Program-made: the position numbers and the translations under genes
Assembly: GCF_032854445.1 (NCBI RefSeq)
Contig: NC_088306.1
Coordinates: 14,193,386 to 14,257,385, forward strand
DNA: 64,000 nt
Direction: 5' to 3'
Source: Liolophura sinensis
Lineage: Eukaryota > Mollusca > Polyplacophora > Chitonida > Chitonidae
Notes under the pieces: generated by a model
Seen by the model: only the letters and a program-made list of their open reading frames with translations
Databases searched by the model: none
What the model was told of the DNA's origin: nothing
Shown: positions 1-9,777 of the stretch, one piece after another
Position numbering within the stretch: the first letter of the stretch is position 1
Layout: every line of letters begins with the position of its first letter

Positions 1-2291
1 TGCAGTACTGTATTGAAAACATCACTAGCTGCAGTGAGTACATCTTCATTGATAAATCTTGATATGATCAATATATATGTGGGCTTACTCTATGTGCTCT
101 GAGGTTTATTTTGGAGGTTGATTGTTGTGCTGTGTAAAATAGGGACAAGGACATAGTCAAATGTAGATTTGCACATTTTCTGACAAATGCCACATTAGGA
201 TACCCTTAAATTGTACACTCAGTTATTCAGTAATCTTTACATTTGTAATTTCCCACAAAGATGGCTACGATACTGCTATTGTGAGGGATTTAGACTCATC
301 CGCACGCTATTTAACGCATGAAGATGACACAAGACACTCCTTATCGCCTTGATACGGATAAATCCATATCTTATAATGACTTACAACTTGCAACTCTAAA
401 AAAATCGTAGTCAAAGCCAAGCCTTCATGGTTTTGTCGTCTGCATGAAACTCTCCAGCGGACAGGTGTTTCCAGACATCTACAATCCATAAAACAGAAAA
501 ATTTATCAGAAATGTAGTTAAAAAATATTTTTTCTTCAACTATAAAAGATATCTTAACCCGAGGCAAATTTGCTGTTGAAAGCTTGATTTATCAATGAAA
601 TCAATCGACACAAATCAACAAAAGTCTCAGCAGAACATTTCACTTAGTCTTGCCTGCCAGGCCTGTCAACGTTTGAATTAGTGGACTTCCGTCTACAGAA
701 AGCGTAGCTTAAGAAGTGATCTGGTAACCTACGGGAGTTCAGGCCACAGTTAAATATCCGTAACAGGTGAGTAGATCGTGATGATCCGTTATTTCTTGAT
801 AACACAGAGACAAAAGAGTGGCCAACTAGATGACATGTAGGCAATGTCTACATATATCTAGGCCTACTCCAAACATGCCGATGTCGGAGCGAAACTGAAA
901 AGGGGTGTATCTGTATAATGCCGGCGTGGAGGCTCTGTACTGGTGAAGTCGGATGTCGAGATGAAAGCTACCAACCGTGCTAATTCTATGATCTGGTGAT
1001 CTGGTGTCATTTTTCACGTAAACCCTTGAGTACTCTGTTTGCGGTTGTATATACAGAAAACTATGGATAAGTTAGTTATATCAAATGAGATCACAGTTAA
1101 AGTAGATCCAGCATGGAATATGTAGACGTGCCTGTGTACTTTTACATGTAGAAATGTACAACGTACCGTTATACCGGTACATGTAAAGGTGTGTATGACA
1201 AACTTCCCGCTCATTGTAGATGTATCTTTCGGTATGTAGGTAACATTGTACTGTTGTACCAATAAGAATTCGATCGAGTGGCAAGTTACTTTCATCGAAT
1301 TTAAAACGAATACCTCTCAGTCTAAGCTACTTAGACATGTACCTGCACTGTACGCCTACTTGCAGCTGAAGACGTCGTTTTCCATTTAGTGCAAATCCAC
1401 TGTTGTCAGTTAAGTTGCGATAGACATATGCAGTGACATGATAAGAACGTTGACAGATACTGTTTAAGATTGCGATGGGGGACAGCCCTTGAACTTTTGG
1501 TTTAGCTGGATTTAAATATTTCCATCTAAACATAGGACTGAACATGTATTAATGGGACAGTAGACGTGAGCGTTATTAAGAAGATATCTAGATGTGCGAC
1601 TGAAATGTAGAGAGGAAATGAGACACCTGTACAGTTATTAATCTCAGTACAAGAGCGTTTGCTGAAAAGGAATTTAGGTCTACCGATTTAAATATAATGA
1701 CCAAATTTAGTTTACTTTGTGGAACTAACAAGACAATAAACAAATTAATGAAACAATAAATCATAACGTTGATACTTATTAAGTGATAAGCTATGTACGT
1801 GCAGATCGATGATTGTATATACATGAACAAATTTAATAGGCTAAAACTGAAGAGTGATTTGGAACCAAGCCAAAATGTGTAGGCCTACATAAATATATTA
1901 TTCAGACGTGCATTGATCTGAAGCATAGATAGTTGAGAAAATTAGCTTTTTTCTGACAGCTGTACCGGTACATGAGTGTATATGTATATAGCCTGCACAT
2001 CTCTCCGGTGCATGACACTGACTTTCCATGGTCTGTGTATAACAGATTAGATCGTGTCGTTGTCACTCGACTCTGTCTCATCAGGCAAAACCTGCCCAAC
2101 TGGTTCATTCTGTCTGCCCTATTTTTCAAAGCTTCACACAAGTCAATATGTGCCCTAACCTCACCGTACAAATATATGCTCTCGTTTCTTTCTCTCTGTG
2201 AACGCGCAGCATTTGTATACAGGTACGTGTGTCACTGTATAACGAAGTAGCGTGCGCGGCCCAAAAAAAAGTACAACTGAAACCGCCCCGT

Positions 2292-2325
2292 CATATATAT
2301 ATATATCTATATATATATCTATCTA

Positions 2326-2380
<55 letters not shown>
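2292..2380. repeat. (AT)n microsatellite with ATCT interruptions
   Basis: About 90 bases of alternating AT broken by short ATCT units. The matching place in M4 lacks this run, so it expanded in or was lost from one copy. A plus-strand open frame across it encodes only Ile-Tyr repeats and is not a gene. Confidence 0.95.
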
Positions 2381-2382
<2 letters not shown>

Positions 2383-2482
2383 GTCGGAAATCTGCAAGAG
2401 ATTTTGCTCCCTGACAGTGTGCTTGTAAAATAAACTTAGCAGTATATGCATGTGTATATTCTTTCCATATATTGCTCTGTCT

Positions 2483-2560
2483 ATTTATTTGTTTGATGTT
2501 TTACGACGTACTCAACAATGTTTCACTTATAAGACGGCAGCCAGCATTGTGGTGTTGAAA
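2483..2560 (-). mobile_element. SINE 3' fragment
   Basis: Reads on the minus strand as the 3' half of the SINE family that recurs across the window: the CATTATGGTGG-like block, TATACGACGG-like block, GTGAAATATT, GTACGACGTAAAAC and an AAATA tail. Only about 80 bases remain. Confidence 0.7.
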
Positions 2561-2984
2561 ATCTGGTGATTTTACCATCATGGGTTGGTATATAGAATAT
2601 AAAAAAAATCAATTAAAAAGGGTTAGAGTCATCTTCTGAACTGTGTTCTAGGATGGGCTTGGGCTTAAACTCTAAAAAAAAACAATAATGATCTTCCGTT
2701 GGTAGTTTAATCGAAACACGATCACTGCCGTGTTAAAATAGAGGCAAATTACTCTAAAACGATGACGTCATTTTGCATTTTGACGTATTATAGTGACGTA
2801 ATGACGTCTTATCAGTGGTGTCCACATCTTTTGATTCTGTCTATTGTTCCTGAATATTTTTAATAAAGAAATACGTATATAGTATATAGCAAATTTATGG
2901 CTATGTATGACGTTTATTATGCGGTATTTTCGTAATACATCAGTTACTTTCTTTTTCAAAGATTTACTTCCGTTGATGGTAGGT

Positions 2985-3222
2985 TCATTTATTTATTTAT
3001 TTATCTGATTGATGTTTTACGCCGTACGTAGGCATATTTCACTTATACGACGGCGGCCAGCATTATGGTGGAAGGCAACCGGGCAGAGCCCGGGGCAAAC
3101 CCACGACCATCCGCTGGTGGCAGACCGTCTCACGTACGGTAGGAGAGGAAGCCAGTATGAACTGGACATGAAGTCACAACGACCGCATTGATGACAGGCT
3201 TCTGGGTCATTGCGCCGCTCTG
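2985..3222 (-). mobile_element. tRNA-derived SINE, nearly full length
   Basis: Minus-strand copy with an (AAATA)n tail at 2,985, the conserved core (ATAAGTGAAATAT, CCACCATAATGCTGG, CCCGGGCTCTGCCCGG-like) and the tRNA-like region near 3,160-3,222 in degraded form. The same insertion is at the matching place in M3 (15,567) and, truncated, in M4 (23,290), so it predates the module duplications. Confidence 0.85.
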
Positions 3223-3939
3223 TTGACGGTAAGTCAGTTCAACTGTTATATGCTGTTAGCATGTGTAAGTGTCAGTGTGATGGAATTTAAGCAGCTACGC
3301 TAATCAGCTGTGGATAATCTCTCTGTAAAATGTCTCGGAAGGTTAATTATTTTGAGTGATTACAATTGCAGTGAGAAATTTCCAAAGTAATCGGCCATGT
3401 TTCCTATGGTTCCTTATGCTTTAATACGGTACTGATATGAAGGACAGATACCTGTCATCAAAGGAAGCAAATAATTGAAAAGGGAAGTAACCTATGTATT
3501 GCGAATTTACGGAATAAGTAGATGCTGAGTCCTTAAGACTTCAGCTGTGACTGTCAGTGGTGTGGTGCCAGTGTTCATCTTGTGACAGCATGGTCGCGGT
3601 GCCTGATTTAAGATTGCCTGCATACGATGCACTGCATATACGTTTATATGTGAATTCTAGGTACAGATATTTTTCTAAGACGATTTTATAGCAAATAAAA
3701 AGAATGGTTCAAGCATACATACAATATATGCCTTTGAATTTATATTTTATTTATTTATATTTGGCTTCCAGGTTTCAAGAAGCTGCAAGAAGAAAAACCT
3801 GTGATTAGATGTAACCGGTATATATGCTCAGATGCGTCGCCTACGTGTAGGGCGTATTTATCCAAAAACTGCTTCGAAAATCCGCTTATGTGCTTCTCTC
3901 TCCACTTCCACTTTCCAAAGAGCAATATTTCACACGGCA

Positions 3940-3961
3940 TTTAACCTTCTTCTCGTCACAG
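3940..3961 (+). other. Candidate 3' splice site upstream of the M1 serpin
   Basis: A pyrimidine-rich stretch ends in CACAG five bases before the serpin ATG. The identical arrangement precedes the M4 serpin (24,370). It suggests an upstream non-coding or signal-peptide exon that I could not find. Reading frames upstream of the acceptor are not conserved between M1 and M4, which supports an intron there. Confidence 0.5.
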
Positions 3962-3966
3962 GAACC

Positions 3967-5178
3967 ATGGCAACCCAGGATCAACAACAACATACGGAAG
4001 CGAAGCCCCCGGTCCCGAATGACCTTCTGCAGTTAACGAAAAGCATGGCGGGATTCACACGTGACCTGTACGATCAGATCAGCAAGCAGAACCCTGATGA
4101 GAATCTGTTCTTTTCCCCGTTCAGCATCGCCACTGCCTTGGGGATGACTTTAGCAGGAGCTAAAGGAAACACTGCTAGTCAGATGATAGAGGCTCTAAAG
4201 TTTACACAAGAGAGCGACGCCTTGCACGCTGCCTTCCAGAAACTATTTGGGGAAATTAAAACCACGAACGCCGCATACACCCTTAGCACAGCTAACAATA
4301 TGTTCGTCGACCAGAAATTCAAAGTGTTGGACGAATATTTGAAGGTGATCCAGTCGTCATTCAAATCCCATGTCACAAACGTCAATTTCGCCCAGGATTC
4401 CGAAGGTTCCCGTTCAACCATAAATACATGGGTAGACAAGGAAACCAATTCAAAAATCCAAGATTTGATTCCATCAGGGGTGCTGACGGCGCAGACCGTC
4501 ATAGTTTTGGTCAATGCAATATACTTCAAAGGAAATTGGGCCAGGAAATTTTCGTCGGACGTCACGCATTCGAAACCATTCCAGTTGAAGAACGACAAGA
4601 AAATTCAAGTGGACATGATGTACCAAAAGGCCAAATTTCCCTTAGGCCGACTCACTGAGCTAGATTGTCAAATCCTGGAGCTACCGTACGTTGAGCATGA
4701 CCTGAGCATGTTCATTTTGCTTCCAAGGAGAGCAAACGGCCTGACGCGTCTGGAAGAGTCTCTCACACCAGCAATACTTCAGTCAGTCCGGAGCTTCGTC
4801 TCCGAACAAACCGTTGAAGTCCATCTTCCGAAATTTAAACTGGAAGAAGGCGCGGAGCTTTCGGGCATCCTACAGCAGCTTTGGATAAAGGACCTGTTCG
4901 CGGAAGGTGTGGCGGACTTGTCAGGTATAGATGGCACGAATGACCTGTACGTCTCTAATGTCGTCCACAAAGCTTTCATCGAAGTGAACGAAGAGGGCAC
5001 CGAAGCTGCAGCAGCCACAGGCGTTGTGATGACCCGCAGGGCCGCCATGATACCGCAGCACTTCAACGCGGACCATCCATTTCTGTTTTTTATCTTGCAC
5101 AATAGGACTGGCGCGATTTTGTTCATTGGACGCCTTTCTCAACCGCAAGAGTCAAGGAAAGCTAAAGATGAACTATGA
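3967..5178 (+). CDS. Serpin 1: intact, dibasic reactive loop and KDEL tail
   Basis: A 403-residue serpin in one exon, the usual length for a clade B-like (ov-serpin type) inhibitor. The chosen ATG sits in a strong Kozak context (ACCATGG) just after the candidate splice acceptor; the frame is open 45 codons further up, but that stretch is not conserved. Visible serpin landmarks are NLFFSPFSIATALGM near residue 50, the breach strand VLVNAIYFKGNW, the hinge EEGTEAAAAT and the C-terminal DHPFLFFI. The hinge is of inhibitory type (small residues P12-P9). Counting from P15 Gly puts Arg-Arg at P2-P1 with Ala-Ala at P1'-P2'. The protein ends KDEL, the ER-retrieval signal. No signal peptide is encoded in this exon; an upstream exon would have to supply it. 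A TATATAT motif at 3,819 could be a core promoter, but it is not preserved in M4. Confidence 0.9.
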   Translation: MATQDQQQHTEAKPPVPNDLLQLTKSMAGFTRDLYDQISKQNPDENLFFSPFSIATALGMTLAGAKGNTASQMIEALKFTQESDALHAAFQKLFGEIKTTNAAYTLSTANNMFVDQKFKVLDEYLKVIQSSFKSHVTNVNFAQDSEGSRSTINTWVDKETNSKIQDLIPSGVLTAQTVIVLVNAIYFKGNWARKFSSDVTHSKPFQLKNDKKIQVDMMYQKAKFPLGRLTELDCQILELPYVEHDLSMFILLPRRANGLTRLEESLTPAILQSVRSFVSEQTVEVHLPKFKLEEGAELSGILQQLWIKDLFAEGVADLSGIDGTNDLYVSNVVHKAFIEVNEEGTEAAAATGVVMTRRAAMIPQHFNADHPFLFFILHNRTGAILFIGRLSQPQESRKAKDEL

Positions 5179-6814
5179 CGGCGATTGAGGAATTTTTAAG
5201 TGCATCACATACATTACATACTGCTTGACTGGCTTGAAACGTGTGGAATTTTTTGAGCTCTTACGGACAGTTCTAAATCGTGATTTACATACTGCGATGA
5301 TATCCTAAGTATGGCATGTCTTCAAGTCATTCTAGGATTATATTGGATAAGGTCCCTGGGCAAAGCTTACTAGTAAATTGGGGAAGGGCTAGGTCACATC
5401 AAGACTTCAAGTTTGTGACTTCTTGGAAACTTAGTGCAACGTATATTTATGCTCCTAAATGACTAATGCCCTGCAAAAGGCACGTTGCTGTAGCAGGTGC
5501 AAAACCGTTATACACGAATGCTGCATTTCTAGAATAATAAAACATTTCGCAGTGGAGCCATTTTGTCTTTGATTCCATCTGCACTGTAAGAAGAGTTTTG
5601 TTTGTGGTAAAATTTATATCCTTGGTTTGTATTGTTTTAGTGTGTTTGTACATATTAAATGTGATGAAAGTATAACATTTTTAAGTAGTTCTAGACATGT
5701 GACATCTTGTATATCGCAGTTAATACTCTGGATGTCGACGTTAGTATATAGACAGGAAATTAGAGGCAGCGGTACAGGTGTATTAAATTCAGAATAATCA
5801 CAATGAAAGAGCATTTGCTAGAGAGGAATTAAGGTCTACAGATCTAAATGTAATGACCAAGCGTAGTTTAATTTATGTATATAAAGGCAGTGAGATTCAT
5901 TCGCAGGCAAGAAACAGCCGTACTCACTTGTTTGACGGCGGTTATCCTGGGAGGTAACCGGGCTGTGTCGGAGGAAAAATCCACGAAGTGTTGGACTACC
6001 ACTCACAGTGACCGTTTGATGAATGGTTCATGGGTCGTTGCATGGCGCTGGCATGGTGACCCTCTTGGCCATGGGGCTCGTCAAGAAACATACGCAAACA
6101 AACAAAGCCATGACCTAAGTACGTGTAGACAGACGATTGTATATACATGTATGATATATAAACATATGCATAGTTTGCGTAAATGTACATATGTAAGGAA
6201 CGGATATAATGTCTCCTTTGAAATATCAAACCTATTAAAATCGAGCTGTGAATTAAGTCCAGGCTGTATATATGATTTAATCGTGCAGTGAACCCCCAGA
6301 AAGTTTCTCACTGCACAGAAGCAAGTCACAATGATTCAAAATAATTAACTTTACAAGAAATTTTACAGACAGAGTAGTCACAGTGGATTACCGTAGTTGC
6401 TTAAATTCCATCACGCTGGTACTTACAAATGTTAACAGCATAGAATACTCGAACTGATACCTACCGTCAAGGGAGGCAAATCTTTCACAAAAGCAGCAAG
6501 CTGTGGATTACGAATATACGGAATACGTACGTGCTGAGTTCATGAGGACCTTAGCTGACTACAGACCCCCATTAATTTTCCATAAGCGACAGTGTTAACG
6601 TTTAGCGCTGTAGATCAGTCCCAAACAATCGGAGGCCAATAAGATTTGGTGCATACCTGGTCCAGCCTGTGAGAAAGAAGCCATAAAAATCTTGACATAG
6701 GTTGACTGTCCAAATCTGGACCTTTCTATGCCGGCAGTTGGGAGGAGTGTTGTGCTGTGCTTTTCTCTCCACTTTTGCATTCTAATGATCAATATTTCAC
6801 ACGGCATTTAACCT
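5179..6814. other. Non-coding spacer between serpins 1 and 2
   Basis: The first 190 bases are the serpin 3' flank, shared with M3, with AATAAAAC at about 5,538 as a possible poly(A) signal. From about 5,640 the sequence matches the upstream part of M4 (near 22,137), marking the start of M2. The part from 6,340 onward matches 23,765-24,350. No coding sequence is recognised; the short open frames are not conserved. Confidence 0.6.
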
Positions 6815-7202
6815 TAGAAATACTTCAGTCAGTCCGGAGCTTCGTCTCCGAGAAAAGGTTGAAGTCTATCTTTCAAAATTTAAACTGGAAGAAGGGGCGG
6901 AGCTTTTAAACATCCTACAGCAGCTTTGGATAAAAGACTTGTTCGCGGAAGGTGTGGCTGACCTGTCAGGTATAGATGGCACGAAGGATCTGTACGTCTC
7001 CAATGTCCTCCACAAAGCTTTCATCGAAGTGAACGAAGAGGGCACCGAAGCTGTAGCTGCCACGTGTTGCACGACGCCTCCGCAGTTTAACGCGGATCAT
7101 CCATTTCTGTTTTTTATCATGCATAATCGGACGGGCGCGATTTTGTTCATTGGGCGCCTTTCTCAACCCCAAGAGTCAGGGAAAGAAAAGGATGAACAAT
7201 AA
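6815..7202 (+). pseudogene. Serpin 2: internally deleted serpin remnant
   Basis: The serpin upstream sequence (about 6,770-6,814) runs directly into codons for the last third of the protein. About 0.8 kb is missing, covering the splice acceptor, the start codon and about 270 codons. A single-base frameshift near 6,857 follows. The rest keeps the hinge EEGTEAVAAT, the DHPFLFFI strand and a C-terminus ending KDEQ. The reactive loop is about seven residues shorter than in serpins 1 and 4, so inhibition would be doubtful even if it were expressed. The 3' flank matches that of serpin 4, so M2 and M4 are the closest pair on this side. Confidence 0.9.
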
Positions 7203-7341
7203 CAACCGTTGAGGATTGTATAAGGTGTATGTTATGCATTCTATACAGAGGGGTTGGTGTAAAACATGTGGAAGTTTGCATTTCCGAGCTCTTCCGGACA
7301 CTCCTAAATCGGGATTGACATGCTATGTTACTAACACAAGC

Positions 7342-8112
7342 GGTGTGTATATTGTGGCGGTGTGTATAGTGTGGGTGTCGTATGCTGTGGGTGGGGTTTG
7401 GGGGGTATTGTGTGGGTGTGTGTAGAGTGTGGGGCTGTGTGCAGTGTGGAGGTGTGCAGTGAAAAGGTGTGTGTAGTGTGGAGGTGTGTGCAGTGTGGAG
7501 GTGTGTACTGTGTGGAGGTGTGTATGGTGTGAGGGTGTGTACTGTGTGGCTGTGTGTATAGTGTATGGGTGTGTATAGTGTGGAGGTGTGCATAGTGTGG
7601 GGGAGTGTATTGCGTGGCTGTGTGTATATTGTCTGTGTGCGTATAGTGTGAGGGTGTGTGTAGTGAGAGGGTGTGTATTGTGTGGAGGTATTACAGTTTG
7701 AGGCTGTGTATAGCATAGCTGTTGGAATTGTGTAGGGGTGTATATATTGTGGGTGTGTGTATAATGTGTTGGTGTGTGGAGGGGGTGTATAGTGTGGCTG
7801 TGTACAGCGTGGGGGGATGTACTGTCTGTGTGTATAGTGTGGGGGGGTCTAAAATATGGCTGTGTGAATAGTGTGGCTGTGTGTATAGTGTGGGGGTGTG
7901 TATAGTGTGGCTGTGTGTATAGTGTGGCTGTGTGTATAGGGTGAGGGCGTGTATAGTGTGGGGGTGTGGGGTGTGTATAATGTGGTTGTGTAGAGTGTGG
8001 CTGTGTGTACAGTGTGGGGTGTGTATAGTGTTGCTGTGTGTATAGTGTGGGGTGTCTATAATGTGGCTGTGTGTATAGTGTGGCTGTGTGTATAGTGTGG
8101 GGGTGTGTATAG
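7342..8112. repeat. 17-bp G/T-rich minisatellite, copy 1
   Basis: Imperfect tandem array with consensus TATAGTGTGGCTGTGTG on the plus strand, starting about 140 bases after the serpin 2 stop. Variants carry G runs (GTGTGGGGG). Because 17 is not a multiple of three and the unit lacks stops on the minus strand, all minus frames stay open and give spurious Thr/His/Tyr-rich reading frames of up to 268 residues. Confidence 0.95.
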
Positions 8113-9480
8113 AGAAGAGAAATCAACAAACTTTTCTTCCAAGATATAGAGCAAAAGAAAACTGGCCTAAAATAGCAAGAGTAAGAGTCGAACTTGAATA
8201 TACTGCTGTTCGAAGAAGGACCTTACTTCTGGTTTGTAACAGTTGATGAATTTCACCAATGTAAAGTACATTTCTGCTTACCTTGTTATCCCCATGTGTT
8301 TTTCTCGCAATGGATCCTTCTTCAAGTCTTTCTAGATCACGTGACCTTCTGTGATTGATCGTAACCAACTCTTATGCTAATATAGGCACCCCGAGACACA
8401 GTGTACGTCGGAAAGAGCATTTAGTTTATCCCTTTTAGATGAACCTTCAAGCGATGTATTTGTGAGAAATTGCAAGTTTTGTTGATGTCAACCTGCTCCT
8501 TATCATTTACTGAGTGTAGGTTAGGCGGTGTTTGGTGAGCATTATCCGATATACAGTATATGAGAGGTCAGCCTAGATACGGTATCGTGCGCAGTGTATA
8601 TGATCCGAGCGAAATGTCGTCTAAAGGGATACTTATCGCGGACTTCCACTTCCAGGCATCTGGGTTATACACCTCCGTAGTGAAATATACATTACTGACA
8701 GAAGGTACAACACTGTGTATAATGTTATACCACTGTCCTTGGTGCATGGCCCCCGCTGGACAGATTGACTGTTTCATTAACGCCAGGATAATAACGCAGG
8801 GATAATAACGCCGAGATAGTGGGAGGCACATTCTCAAGCCTTTTTCACGTTCTCTCTCTTCCAAAGACAATTTGAATAAACGCAGTAGAACTCAGAATAC
8901 TCTCAATCTTATTTATCCGGTGGGATTTTTTGAGATTACTCAGAAGACAATCTTGTTTTCATCACTTTCCCATCTCATTAAATATGGTTATGACGTCACT
9001 GATACCCTGCAGCGGGCCACCGTAGAACCCGATGCAGTTTTGAAAGCATTTTACTCGGTTGGGAAAATACTTTTCCTGTACAGTCTGTAATAGTTAAATT
9101 TAGTGTTTCTTTTGCCTTTCAGGAAGACATTTTTTTAAAAACCGACGTTTACGAAATGGATCCAAATTCATCAACATTCAGGTAAAGTTTTGTCATATAT
9201 GATGCCATGTCGGTGATCGAAAGGTTTAGTGAAACCAGTTGTGTAACCGACCGGCAAAGGTAGTAGAGGCTATACTGGAGGTTTTTAGGCCAAAAAATCG
9301 AGCTGCACAAAATCAATCGAATTTTGCTTTTATTTTAAAACAATCCAAATAAATACCTTTCACAGAATATCATCCTCTCCTGTGAACGCTAGGGCCTAGT
9401 TACTTGCCCAGCTTTTGATTGAGATTTAAATAAAGACTACAATTTCCTTCCATTTTCTGTTTCACTGAATGTGCGTCAAG
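8113..9480. other. Conserved flank of the minisatellite, non-coding
   Basis: The first 300 bases recur after the minisatellites of M3 (18,368) and M4 (26,914). From 8,494 the sequence matches the right flank of the Polinton (42,209). No gene is recognised. The repeated conservation may simply reflect recent duplication. Confidence 0.6.
8489..8493. other. Empty Polinton target site (CAACC) in M2
   Basis: GATGTCAACCTGCTCC here corresponds to GATGTCAACC before the Polinton and CAACCTGCTCC after it. Flanking sequence on both sides matches the M4 flanks. It is the pre-insertion state preserved in a duplicate. Confidence 0.9.
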
Positions 9481-9777
9481 ATGGTCGTGTTAACAGACAG
9501 ACAACAGATAGCCTGTGACATGGTACTGGCACTGGGAAGAGCTTTATAGTTGAAAAAATTTTAAAAAAGTTTGAACGACCAAGGCAAGAATGCAACTATC
9601 ACTGCTTCCGAGAGCAGAATCGGGGGGAGCGGGGCAGGACGGCAGATATTGGTGTACGGATAATCATCTGCTACAAAGAATACAAAGAGATGATATCATA
9701 AGGCGTCGTATCTGTGCCACAATGTACTGATCATAGATGAGATCAGTATGGTGAGCCGGAGGACATTTTCAGAGCAG
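9481..9777 (+). pseudogene. PIF1-like helicase exon remnant
   Basis: A P-loop reading GTGTGKSFI (9,522-9,548) is preceded by codons for a TDRQQIA-like Q-motif. A Walker B reading VLIIDEISMVSRRTF lies at 9,724-9,768 in a different frame, with stops between. These are helicase motifs of the PIF1 superfamily 1B type, used by cellular PIF1 and by Helitron transposons. GTATGT directly after codon 9,775-9,777 looks like a splice donor, and TTTTCTGTTTCACTG lies upstream, so this may be one decayed exon. The matching part of M4 (near 42,735) lacks about 0.7 kb here. Confidence 0.6.

Larger units (their letters stand above)
1..5370 (+). repeat. Serpin duplication module M1
   Basis: The first bases match the sequence starting at 20,508 almost letter for letter, so the window opens inside a duplicated module. 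Similarity to M4 continues with indels through the serpin at 3,967. The 3' flank (5,210-5,370) matches the flank of the M3 serpin (17,105-17,290). Apart from the serpin, I see only SINE copies, an (AT)n run and non-coding duplicated sequence here; the short open frames in 300-3,200 are not conserved between M1 and M4 and look like chance. Confidence 0.85.

Noticed and set aside
2229..2414. Ile-Tyr repeat protein across the (AT)n run
   Set aside because: A microsatellite translated by chance.
4179..5148. Minus-strand and alternative-frame open frames inside the serpins
   Set aside because: They recur in every serpin copy only because the DNA is duplicated; the serpin frame explains the conservation.
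7323..8129. Minus-strand 268-residue Thr/His/Tyr-rich open frame (also 17,309-18,398 and 26,168-27,005, up to 358 residues)
   Set aside because: All minus-strand frames are open because the 17-bp repeat has no stops and its length is not divisible by three. The product is a pure reflection of the repeat.
8129..8368. 81-codon minus-strand frame after the minisatellite, repeated in M4
   Set aside because: Conservation between copies is at the DNA level from duplication, and no family is recognisable.
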